A stretch of 64,000 bases of DNA from Pseudobutyrivibrio ruminis (GTDB taxonomy: Bacteria; Bacillota; Clostridia; Lachnospirales; Lachnospiraceae), in NCBI RefSeq assembly GCF_015057245.1, contig NZ_SVET01000011.1, positions 23,173 to 87,172 on the forward strand, read 5' to 3'. Made by a program: the position numbers and the translations under genes. Position 1 is the first letter of the stretch. Each line of letters starts with the position of its first letter. Under the pieces are notes generated by a model, which ran no database searches, was not told the origin of the DNA, and saw only the letters and a program-made list of their open reading frames with translations. Positions 56,744 through 64,000 of the stretch are shown here, one piece after another.

Positions 56744-59584
56744 GTGGAAAAAATGGAATATCGTACTCGAATTGAAGAGATGAAAAATCTCATCGAAAAA
56801 AACAAATTTACAGATGCAATGTCCGTTGCAGATACTATCAACTGGAGAAAGGTTCACAATATCAATGATTTGATTGCGGGAAGTGAATCCTATGAAGCGG
56901 CTGGTAGAATCGAAGAAGCAAGGGATTTATTATTAGTTGCACATGAGCGTTCTCCTATCGGAAGGATGATTCTGTACAAGCTTTGCATGATATCACTGAA
57001 GCTCAAAGAGATAGATGTAGCTCAGGAATACTACAACGAATTTGTGCAGATAGCTCCACACGATAGTCTTAAATATATCCTCAAATACAATATTAATGTT
57101 GCAAAGGGCGCAGACAATGCCACTCTTATCAAGATTCTTGAGCAGCTCAAGGAAAATGATTTTATAGAGGAGTGGGCTTATGAGCTTGCTTATCTTTATC
57201 ACAAGACAAATCAGGGTGATAAATGTATAGCACTTTGCGATGAAATCATTCTTTGGTTTGGTGATGGTCCAGTAGTTGAAAGAGCATTGGAATTAAAAAT
57301 GCTTTATCAGCCACTTGATAAGTCCCAAGAGGATAAATATCGTAGCTTGCAGCAGAAGAAAGACGGCATCACAGAGATTACTCCACAGATAGTTGCTGAT
57401 TCAAGCAGTATTGTTCCAAATATTAAAAACATTCAGCTTCCAGAAGGGCCAGAGCGTTTCGACACAATCAACCTTCAGGCAGAAATCAAAAAGAATATAG
57501 ACGAAATCATGAAAGCAACCGATGCTGGTGAGGTTTCAGAAAACATCGGTGCCATCAAGAATCTCGTTGAAGAAATACCTTATCTTCAGGTGGCAGATGA
57601 AGAAGTTGTAGAGGAGCCAGAGGACTTCTCAATAAACGACACATTCCAGCAGTACTTGGAAGAAGGCTTTGATGGCCAAATGAGCCTTAAGCTTGCTGAT
57701 GAAAGCACTCAAACTGAAGAGCAAATCGAAGGACAGATGACCATCGAGGATGTTCTTGCTGAGTGGGAAAAGACAAAGCGTGCAGCAGAGGCGGCCATGG
57801 AGGATGCCAAGAGCAAGGAGCTTGAAAGCGCTAGAGCGAAAGCCCTTCGCGAGGCAAACAACGTCTTGAACCGATTAGAAGGAGTTATGTCAAAGCTCGA
57901 TGCTGGTATGTCTTCGCAGGAGCTTCTCAAGGAAGAATACCTAGGCGCCGCAGAGCCTACAGAAGTAAAAGAGGTTCAGCTGGAAGAAGAGGAATCTGTT
58001 CCTGACGACACTGAGCATAATCAGCAGCCAGAATATACAGAGACACACGCGGGATTTACCATCCCAATGCTTTCTACAGATGGATTACAAACAGGCATGA
58101 TTGATATACCGGTTGTATCCGCTGAGGAAGCGGCACTTGCAGGAGCAGCTGCTGCAGTACCAAGTGCTATTATGCATGCAGCAGGGGAGTTAAAGGAGGC
58201 AACACCAAGTTGGCAGCCTCCAACGCTAAATGAAAATGACACTGAGGAGACAGAAGACGTGGATTTCAAAGAAGCATCCCAGATGATTGCTGATGTAAAT
58301 AGCCTTTTACAAAAAGAAATAGATAGACTTAGTGGAGTGGATACACAAATTCCAGTTCCAGTAGAGACTTACGAGGAAGAGCCTGTAGTAAAGTTCGCAG
58401 AGGAACCAGCTATAGTAATGCCAGATATGGAGCCCGTTGCAGAAATAATAGAGGGGCTTTGCGATGAATTTATCCAGGAGCCTGTAGAAGAGCCTGAACA
58501 GGCGGAGCAGGTAGAGGCTCCAATTGAAGAAGTAGTAGAAGAATCAGAAGAGGAACCAATAGAAGAGTCAATAGAAGAATCGGTAGAAGAACCAAGTATC
58601 AATATTGATGACATTGAATTACCTCCTATTATTCTTCCAGAAGATTTATTTGCTGAGGAGCAAGAGCCAGCTGTTGCTGAGCCACAGTTCGAGGAGGTTA
58701 ATCAGATTCAGCCTGAGGTAATCCAGCCAGAACTTATTCAGCCAGAACCAGTACAAATCGAAAAGGTACAGATTCAGGAAAATGAAATTCCGGTTGCACC
58801 AGTAAATCCTCCAGTAATGGAGTCAAAGCAGCAGTCCACTATTAAGGTTGATGATGAAGATCTTGATATCTTCTCATACTTCCTCCCAATAAATGGTATG
58901 AAGGCCAATATTACTCGCGTAATCGAGGGAGCAGCATCATACCTTGATAAGCCTAACGCAAATGGTGGAAGTATTGTCATTGTTGGTGAGCCTGGCTCAG
59001 GTAAAACACAGATGGCAACTAGCATCATTAAGGTTTTACAAAAGAAGACTGGATATCCAAAGGGTGGAATTGGAAAGATTTCCGGAGAAAAGCTTAACGA
59101 GAAGGATATTCAAAAGCTTTACAGCAAGATTCAGGGTGGTTGCTTAATCATCGAATCAGCTGGTGGCATTTCAAAGGAGACAGCGGTTACATTGTCTCTT
59201 CTTATGCAAAACGATACATCAGGAACAATCATCATTATTGAAGATAGTAAAAAGGGTATTGATAAAGCCCTTATCAAAGACAGTTCATTTGCCAAGAGAT
59301 TTACAGAAAAGATTGTTATTCCGGTATTCTCAATAGATGAATTGGTATCATTTGCAAAGACATATGCTCTCGAAGCAGAATGCACTATAGATGATATGGG
59401 AATTCTTGCACTTTATAATAGAATCAATCTTATCGGTCGCTATGATCATGTTACTACTATTAAGGAGGTAGCAGAGATTATGGATGATGCCATTGAAAAG
59501 TCTACAAAGGGTGGATTTTTTAATAAGCCTAAATACGATAAGAATGGCAATATCATCTTAAAAGAGAAGGATTTCGACAAATAA
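56744..59584 (+). CDS. TPR/AAA-like protein with acidic linker
   Basis: About 946 residues from GTG 56744, nine bases after GGAG; a TTG at 56729 is inside the Shine-Dalgarno region. Order: TPR-like helices (1-200), an alpha-helical stretch (330-400, EWEKTKRAAEAAMEDAKS), a long Glu/Pro/Val acidic linker (about 560-720), then a P-loop domain with Walker A GEPGSGKTQMA near 748. Its order resembles SpoVK/CbbX-type AAA domains, but the Walker B reads CLIIESAGG, lacking the Asp-Glu pair. FAKRF matches a sensor or arginine-finger region. Unknown function. Confidence 0.75.
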   Translation: MEKMEYRTRIEEMKNLIEKNKFTDAMSVADTINWRKVHNINDLIAGSESYEAAGRIEEARDLLLVAHERSPIGRMILYKLCMISLKLKEIDVAQEYYNEFVQIAPHDSLKYILKYNINVAKGADNATLIKILEQLKENDFIEEWAYELAYLYHKTNQGDKCIALCDEIILWFGDGPVVERALELKMLYQPLDKSQEDKYRSLQQKKDGITEITPQIVADSSSIVPNIKNIQLPEGPERFDTINLQAEIKKNIDEIMKATDAGEVSENIGAIKNLVEEIPYLQVADEEVVEEPEDFSINDTFQQYLEEGFDGQMSLKLADESTQTEEQIEGQMTIEDVLAEWEKTKRAAEAAMEDAKSKELESARAKALREANNVLNRLEGVMSKLDAGMSSQELLKEEYLGAAEPTEVKEVQLEEEESVPDDTEHNQQPEYTETHAGFTIPMLSTDGLQTGMIDIPVVSAEEAALAGAAAAVPSAIMHAAGELKEATPSWQPPTLNENDTEETEDVDFKEASQMIADVNSLLQKEIDRLSGVDTQIPVPVETYEEEPVVKFAEEPAIVMPDMEPVAEIIEGLCDEFIQEPVEEPEQAEQVEAPIEEVVEESEEEPIEESIEESVEEPSINIDDIELPPIILPEDLFAEEQEPAVAEPQFEEVNQIQPEVIQPELIQPEPVQIEKVQIQENEIPVAPVNPPVMESKQQSTIKVDDEDLDIFSYFLPINGMKANITRVIEGAASYLDKPNANGGSIVIVGEPGSGKTQMATSIIKVLQKKTGYPKGGIGKISGEKLNEKDIQKLYSKIQGGCLIIESAGGISKETAVTLSLLMQNDTSGTIIIIEDSKKGIDKALIKDSSFAKRFTEKIVIPVFSIDELVSFAKTYALEAECTIDDMGILALYNRINLIGRYDHVTTIKEVAEIMDDAIEKSTKGGFFNKPKYDKNGNIILKEKDFDK

Positions 59585-59608
59585 ATAATTAATAAAAGGG
59601 GATAGTTT

Positions 59609-61507
59609 ATGAGCAATTTTACAGATTTGGATGCCTATTTATTCGGGCAAGGCACACATTATGACATTTACAAAAAGCTCGGAGCACACAGGGGGAAGCA
59701 AGGCAAAGAGTCTGGATACTACTTTGATGTGTGGGCACCACACGCCAGTAGAGTAGCAGTTATAGGAGAGTTTAACGATTGGGATGAAACTCGCAATTTT
59801 ATGCAGCGAGTTGAGCCAGAAAGCCATGGAATATTCGAGACATTTATTCCAAATGTAAAGGAAGGGCAGCTGTATAAATATCTTATTTATACAGAGGATG
59901 GAACAAAGCTTTACAAAGCGGATCCATACGCTACATACGCTGAAGTACGTCCTGGCACAGCATCCAGAATCTATGACAATACAAAGTTCAAATGGACAGA
60001 TAACGCTTGGATGAAGCAGCGCAAGGCAGCAAAGAATTTCTGGGAGCAGCCGCTTGCAATTTATGAGGTTCACCCAGGTTCATGGAAACGTCATCCAAGG
60101 CCAGAAAACGATGGCTTCTATAGCTATAAAGAATTTGCTCATAGTCTTACAGAATATGTTCTCGACATGGGATACACCCATGTTGAGTTAATGGGTATTG
60201 CGGAATATCCATTTGATGGTTCATGGGGATATCAGGTAACAGGCTACTATGCACCTACATCACGTTATGGTACACCTGATGATTTCATGTATCTCATCAA
60301 TTATTTGCACAAAAACGGAATAGGTGTAATTTTGGACTGGGTTCCAGCTCATTTTCCAAAAGACGCACATGGTCTTGCTGACTTCGATGGCAGACCATTA
60401 TATGAATATCCAGACCCTAAAAAGGGTGAACATCCAGACTGGGGTACCAAAATTTTCAATTATGGCAAACCTGAGGTTAAAAACTTTCTGATTGGTAGTG
60501 CTTTACAGTGGGTTGAGCATTATCATATCGATGGACTTAGAGTAGATGCTGTAGCATCAATGCTTTATCTAGACTATGGCAAGAAGCCAGGCCAGTGGAT
60601 TCCAAACGAGCATGGCGGCAATGAAAATCTTGAAGCAATCGAGTTCTTTAAGCATATCAACACCTTAATAAGGGGTCGAAACCCTGGTGCTGTTATGATT
60701 GCTGAAGAATCTACAGCTTGGCCAAAGATTACAGGGGATGTTGAAAATGGAGGATTAAATTTCTCCTATAAATGGAATATGGGATGGATGCATGACTTTA
60801 TCGACTATATGAAGCTTGATCCTTATTTCAGAAAAGACAACCACAATAAAATGACATTTGCCATGAGCTACAATGATGCCGAGAGATATATTCTTGTGCT
60901 TAGTCATGACGAGGTAGTTCATTTGAAGGGCTCTATGCTTGCAAAGATGCCTGGATTAGAGGTTGATAAATATAAAAATCTGATGGCGGGATATGCCTTT
61001 ATGATGGGCCATCCTGGCAAAAAGCTGTTATTCATGGGTCAAGAATTCGCTCAGGGAACTGAGTGGAGCGAAGCTAGAGAGCTTGATTGGTATGTATTAG
61101 ACAATCCAAATCATCGACATGTGGCCCGTATGTTCAAAGAGTTGTTACATATATACAGACAGTATCCGGCAATGTATGAACAGGATGTTTCATGGGCTGG
61201 CTTTGAATGGATAAATGCCAACGATAGCTACCGCAGTATCTTTAGCTTTGTTCGCAAGGCAAAGAATGGAAAAAATAATCTATTGTTTGTAATAAATATG
61301 ACTCCTATGAAATACGACGATTATCGAGTAGGTGTTCCAGAAAACAAACGATTTAGGTTATTGCTTGATAGTGAAAACAAGGAATTTGGAGGCGAAGGCG
61401 GAATAATTCCTGAGACTTGCACACCAATTCATGAGGAATGTGATGGCAGAGAGTACTCAATAGGATTTTCGATGGCGCCATATCAGATAGCAATATTTGT
61501 TTATTAA
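59609..61507 (+). CDS. glgB: 1,4-alpha-glucan branching enzyme GlgB
   Basis: 632 residues. N-terminal CBM48-like beta domain (YYFDVWAPHASRVAVIGEFNDW), a GH13 barrel with GLRVDAVASM (nucleophile), MIAEESTAWP (acid/base) and LSHDEVVH, and a C-terminal beta domain. Forms alpha-1,6 branches in glycogen. No other glg gene is adjacent. AAGGGGATAG ribosome site. Confidence 0.95.
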   Translation: MSNFTDLDAYLFGQGTHYDIYKKLGAHRGKQGKESGYYFDVWAPHASRVAVIGEFNDWDETRNFMQRVEPESHGIFETFIPNVKEGQLYKYLIYTEDGTKLYKADPYATYAEVRPGTASRIYDNTKFKWTDNAWMKQRKAAKNFWEQPLAIYEVHPGSWKRHPRPENDGFYSYKEFAHSLTEYVLDMGYTHVELMGIAEYPFDGSWGYQVTGYYAPTSRYGTPDDFMYLINYLHKNGIGVILDWVPAHFPKDAHGLADFDGRPLYEYPDPKKGEHPDWGTKIFNYGKPEVKNFLIGSALQWVEHYHIDGLRVDAVASMLYLDYGKKPGQWIPNEHGGNENLEAIEFFKHINTLIRGRNPGAVMIAEESTAWPKITGDVENGGLNFSYKWNMGWMHDFIDYMKLDPYFRKDNHNKMTFAMSYNDAERYILVLSHDEVVHLKGSMLAKMPGLEVDKYKNLMAGYAFMMGHPGKKLLFMGQEFAQGTEWSEARELDWYVLDNPNHRHVARMFKELLHIYRQYPAMYEQDVSWAGFEWINANDSYRSIFSFVRKAKNGKNNLLFVINMTPMKYDDYRVGVPENKRFRLLLDSENKEFGGEGGIIPETCTPIHEECDGREYSIGFSMAPYQIAIFVY

Positions 61508-61515
61508 AGAAAATT

Positions 61516-61543
61516 GGGCTGTTAATACAGCCCTTTTCTTTTT
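61516..61543 (+). terminator. Terminator after glgB
   Basis: GGGCTGT (61516-61522) pairs with ACAGCCC (61527-61533), followed by a T-rich tail. Confidence 0.9.
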
Positions 61544-61567
61544 AAAAAATAGTAAGAAGCGAGAAAT

Positions 61568-62785
61568 ATGGAAGAATTTAAGATTATAAAGTTACCAGAA
61601 AAAAACAATGAAGAAGAAAAAGATGAAAAAGAGCCTGTAGTGGCAAGACGAGTAGATGACGACTATAAGCCACCTAAGAAGCGCTATTTTTATATTATTT
61701 TATTACTTCTATTTATTGTTATATCCATATTTGTTATACGAATAATCACTACATATGATGATTATGAAGTAGAAAAGACATGGGAACGACAGGACTCTAG
61801 CGAGAGTAATTATTGTAGCTTTAATAATAATCTAATTAAATATAGCGCTGATGGAATATTCTATACAACATTTGACGGCACTCTAATCTGGAATTACACA
61901 TATGATATGACAAATCCCAATATTGATTTCTGTGGGGATTATATAGTTGTATACGATAAAAAAGGAACAGAAGTGGATGTATTCTCCTCAAAAGGATATA
62001 TCAATACTATTTCGACAACCACGCCTGTTATAGAGGCAAGAGTGGCAGATAAAGGCACAGTAGCAATATTACTTCAAGAGGGAACAACCAGTTATATACA
62101 AATGTATGATAGGGATGGTTCCGTTCTTGTATCAGGTGAAATCCATCCTGAGAACAGAGGCTATCCTGTATCTATGGCCCTTTCATCTGATGCCACTAGG
62201 CTTTTATTATCTATAATAAATGTGAATAACGGTGAATTAGATACAGAGTTAGTGTTCTATGATTTTACCAGTGCTGGTAAGGAAGAAGAGGACAATATCG
62301 TTGCATCTTACAATTACATAGGTGCATTAATTCCAAAAGTAGAATATATGAAAAATGATAAGGCTATTGCCTTTAGTGATTCAAAGATTATTATTTTCAA
62401 CAATAATCTTCGTGCAACTGTGGCAAAAGAAATTACAGTTGGTGAGCAGATGAAAAGTATATTCTATAATGATAGTCATTTTGGATATATATGCGAAACA
62501 GCAACAGACAATGGTGAAATTGTAAACGAGTTGAACGTATATAATTTATACGGTTTTAGACTAATTTCAAAAGAAATAGAAAGTAGCTACGACAACATTA
62601 CTATTTTAGATAATAATGAAATCTATATCAGTAATGAAAACGAAGTAAGTATATATAACCTACAGGGCTTTAAAAAGTTCAATTATACATTTGATGATAA
62701 AATCTATGGAGTAATTCCTGGAACTACATCTAAGAGATACTATTTAATAGAAGATAGTAAGACAGAAGAAATATATATCAAGTAG
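61568..62785 (+). CDS. DUF5711-like membrane-anchored beta-propeller protein
   Basis: 405 residues. Charged cytosolic N-terminus (about 40 residues), one membrane helix (YFYIILLLLFIVISIFVIRII), then an extracytoplasmic beta-rich domain with repeated strand-turn units, consistent with a propeller-like fold and the DUF5711 family. No function known. Followed eight bases later by cvpA. Confidence 0.7.
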   Translation: MEEFKIIKLPEKNNEEEKDEKEPVVARRVDDDYKPPKKRYFYIILLLLFIVISIFVIRIITTYDDYEVEKTWERQDSSESNYCSFNNNLIKYSADGIFYTTFDGTLIWNYTYDMTNPNIDFCGDYIVVYDKKGTEVDVFSSKGYINTISTTTPVIEARVADKGTVAILLQEGTTSYIQMYDRDGSVLVSGEIHPENRGYPVSMALSSDATRLLLSIINVNNGELDTELVFYDFTSAGKEEEDNIVASYNYIGALIPKVEYMKNDKAIAFSDSKIIIFNNNLRATVAKEITVGEQMKSIFYNDSHFGYICETATDNGEIVNELNVYNLYGFRLISKEIESSYDNITILDNNEIYISNENEVSIYNLQGFKKFNYTFDDKIYGVIPGTTSKRYYLIEDSKTEEIYIK

Positions 62786-62793
62786 GAATCTAA

Positions 62794-63465
62794 ATGGAAA
62801 TTAACTATTTATTAATTATCACAGCTTTAATACTTTTGTTCTGCATTATACGTGGAGCAAGAAGAGGCATGCTGAGAATCGTATTTGGAATCATAGCATG
62901 GGTGTTCTTAATATGCTTTGTTAACTACGGCAGCAATTTTATTGATAATTATATATCTACATCTACACAGGTACCGTATACTATCCAGGAAGGTATTGTA
63001 ACTCATCTTACAGAGCGATATACGGCCTCGGAAGAGCAGGAAGTGGGAACAGGCGAAGATGCGGTCATGTCAATGGTCCCATCCTCAATAAAAGAAGAAA
63101 TAACAGAAAGTGTCCAAAGCTCAATAGACGCTACAATCAGGTTCATAGCCGAAGAACTTACAGATGCTGCTATAAATGGTATAGCCACAATAATAGCAGT
63201 ACTAATAGGCATACTTGTGATATTTATAATAGACAAGATCATAAAGGGGATAGGTTTAGTTCCAGGAATAAGGGATGTAAATCGTCTTCTTGGAGTGATA
63301 GCGGGATTGATTGAGGGAATGTTAGCAATATGGTTGTTGATGTATATTGCAAGCTGTTTCCCAGCATCTGCAGTAGGGCATTTTGTAATAGAAAACGCCG
63401 AAAAAGACCAGCTATTGTATTTCGTCTATGAGAACAACTTAATTGCTAGAATTATCGGAAAATAA
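62794..63465 (+). CDS. cvpA: CvpA-family membrane protein
   Basis: 223 residues. Two N-terminal membrane helices with the family pattern LLFCIIRGARRGMLRIVFGIIAWV, an extracytoplasmic acidic loop (60-120), two further helices with GLVPGIRDVNRLLGVIAGLIEG and a C-terminal helix. CvpA relatives are linked to colicin V production and cell envelope homeostasis. The rRNA operon begins after it. Confidence 0.82.
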   Translation: MEINYLLIITALILLFCIIRGARRGMLRIVFGIIAWVFLICFVNYGSNFIDNYISTSTQVPYTIQEGIVTHLTERYTASEEQEVGTGEDAVMSMVPSSIKEEITESVQSSIDATIRFIAEELTDAAINGIATIIAVLIGILVIFIIDKIIKGIGLVPGIRDVNRLLGVIAGLIEGMLAIWLLMYIASCFPASAVGHFVIENAEKDQLLYFVYENNLIARIIGK

Positions 63466-63492
63466 AGACAATAATTTTTTTGTAAAAACGTG

Positions 63493-63521
63493 TTGACTTT
63501 AGTGAAATCCTTTGCTATTAT
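63493..63521 (+). promoter_or_regulatory. rRNA promoter P1
   Basis: TTGACT (63493-63498), 17-base spacer, TATTAT (63516-63521). Followed within about 11 bases by a hairpin CCGC-TGAGA-GCGG (63532-63544). Confidence 0.8.
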
Positions 63522-63549
63522 ACTATTCGTTCCGCTGAGAGCGGCACAC

Positions 63550-63574
63550 TTAGAAAACACTGAGTTTTCTAAAT
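63550..63574 (+). repeat. Inverted repeat between the rRNA promoters
   Basis: TTAGAAAAC and GTTTTCTAA form a nine-base stem, 63550 to about 63573, downstream of P1 and before P2. It may be a partial terminator or processing element; no T run follows. Confidence 0.5.
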
Positions 63575-63605
63575 AAATGATTTAAAAAATAAATCAAAAA
63601 AGTTG

Positions 63606-63634
63606 TTGACAAAAACACAGCATCGTGATAATAT
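63606..63634 (+). promoter_or_regulatory. rRNA promoter P2
   Basis: TTGACA (63606-63611), 17-base spacer, TAATAT (63629-63634). Two tandem promoters are normal for rRNA operons. It is followed by hairpin GTTGCT-GCTGAG-AGCAAC (63641-63658). Confidence 0.88.
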
Positions 63635-63640
63635 AAACGA

Positions 63641-63925
63641 GTTGCTGCTGAGAGCAACAACAAAGAGAAGATTGATAACTGAACAGTGAAACAAACCTTG
63701 AATTAATACAAGTTTTTTGGTAACAAGCAAGCTTGTTACTTACACAACTTTCACTTCGTGAAAATTGTGACTTAAACATGTATCCTTGAAATTCATTTAA
63801 GTTTCTTAATGAAACGAAACCTTTATTAGTAAACAAGTCAGTTTTATACTGATTCGGAATTAAACTTAAATGTAGCAAGCAAGCTTGCTACTAGCACAGT
63901 CCCATCTTCGATGGAACTATGCGTC
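63641..63925 (+). other. rRNA leader with two similar hairpin modules
   Basis: This 285-base untranslated leader holds two 52-base modules (63720-63771 and 63872-63923). Each is a hairpin (GTAACAAGC-aa-GCTTGTTAC, and GTAGCAAGC-aa-GCTTGCTAC) followed by a second stem with a TTC-type loop (CACAA.../...TTGTG and GCACAG.../...CTATGC). A further stem lies at about 63771-63801. The leader probably contributes to 16S processing or antitermination. Confidence 0.7.

Positions 63926-64000
<75 letters not shown>

Noticed and set aside
63720..63923. CRISPR array
   Set aside because: Only two related units, hairpins differing in sequence, within an rRNA leader and with no cas genes.

Overview
The window is a piece of an AT-rich (by eye high-30s % GC) Gram-positive anaerobe chromosome. 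Gene order, a predicted DUF3881/DUF4446 pair, a large-SRP-like RNA, a YbhJ-type hydratase and several glucan-processing genes point to the family Lachnospiraceae, perhaps near Butyrivibrio/Pseudobutyrivibrio. That placement is inference from gene content, not from a database match. It contains the replication origin: rpmH-rnpA-yidD-yidC-khpB-mnmE-mnmG-rsmG-(coiled-coil gene)-parA-parB run leftward and dnaA-dnaN-S4 gene-recF-gyrB-gyrA run rightward, with DnaA boxes at about 13150-13510 and two perfect parS sites at 5417 and 5518.

Layout. 1-2170 is the right end of an integrated element (VapE-type primase/helicase tail and tyrosine recombinase) abutting an intact tRNA-Arg(CCT) and a truncated second tRNA-Arg. 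2193-13050 is the leftward origin arm (segregation, tRNA modification, membrane insertion, RNase P protein). 13051-22160 is oriC and the rightward replication and gyrase arm. 22225-29458 carries a two-subunit fumarase and an oligopeptide ABC transporter (oppBCDF-A). 29526-31719 holds tRNA-Ser, tRNA-Cys, tyrS and a PAP2 phosphatase. 31716-36276 is a LacI-controlled pair of GH13 glucosidases with three copies of one operator. 36286-38078 is a manganese (yybP-ykoY) riboswitch driving mntP and a Ca2+/Na+ antiporter-like gene. 38152-42135 is a zinc-ribbon protein, metG, tatD and rsmA. 42168-48693 is a cytosolic TPR-GGDEF protein and two tandem YhgE/Pip membrane proteins separated by a small membrane protein. 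48744-52015 has a third GH13 enzyme, a GNAT, an NrdG-like radical SAM enzyme and tadA. 52008-56678 has SRP RNA, a coiled-coil protein, an aconitase-family hydratase and an AI-2E/PerM permease. 56744-63465 has a TPR/AAA-like protein with a degenerate Walker B, glgB, a DUF5711-like protein and a CvpA protein. The window ends in a two-promoter rRNA leader and the first 75 bases of 16S rRNA.

How it works together. Most of the window is housekeeping. The accessory interest lies in the element/tRNA junction, the glucoside regulon, whose two glucosidases differ at the residue next to the catalytic nucleophile, the metal-responsive transporter pair, the Pip pair, the degenerate AAA protein, an unusual leader in front of oppA, and the duplicated hairpin modules in the rRNA leader. 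I found no CRISPR array, intact insertion sequence or obvious defence system.
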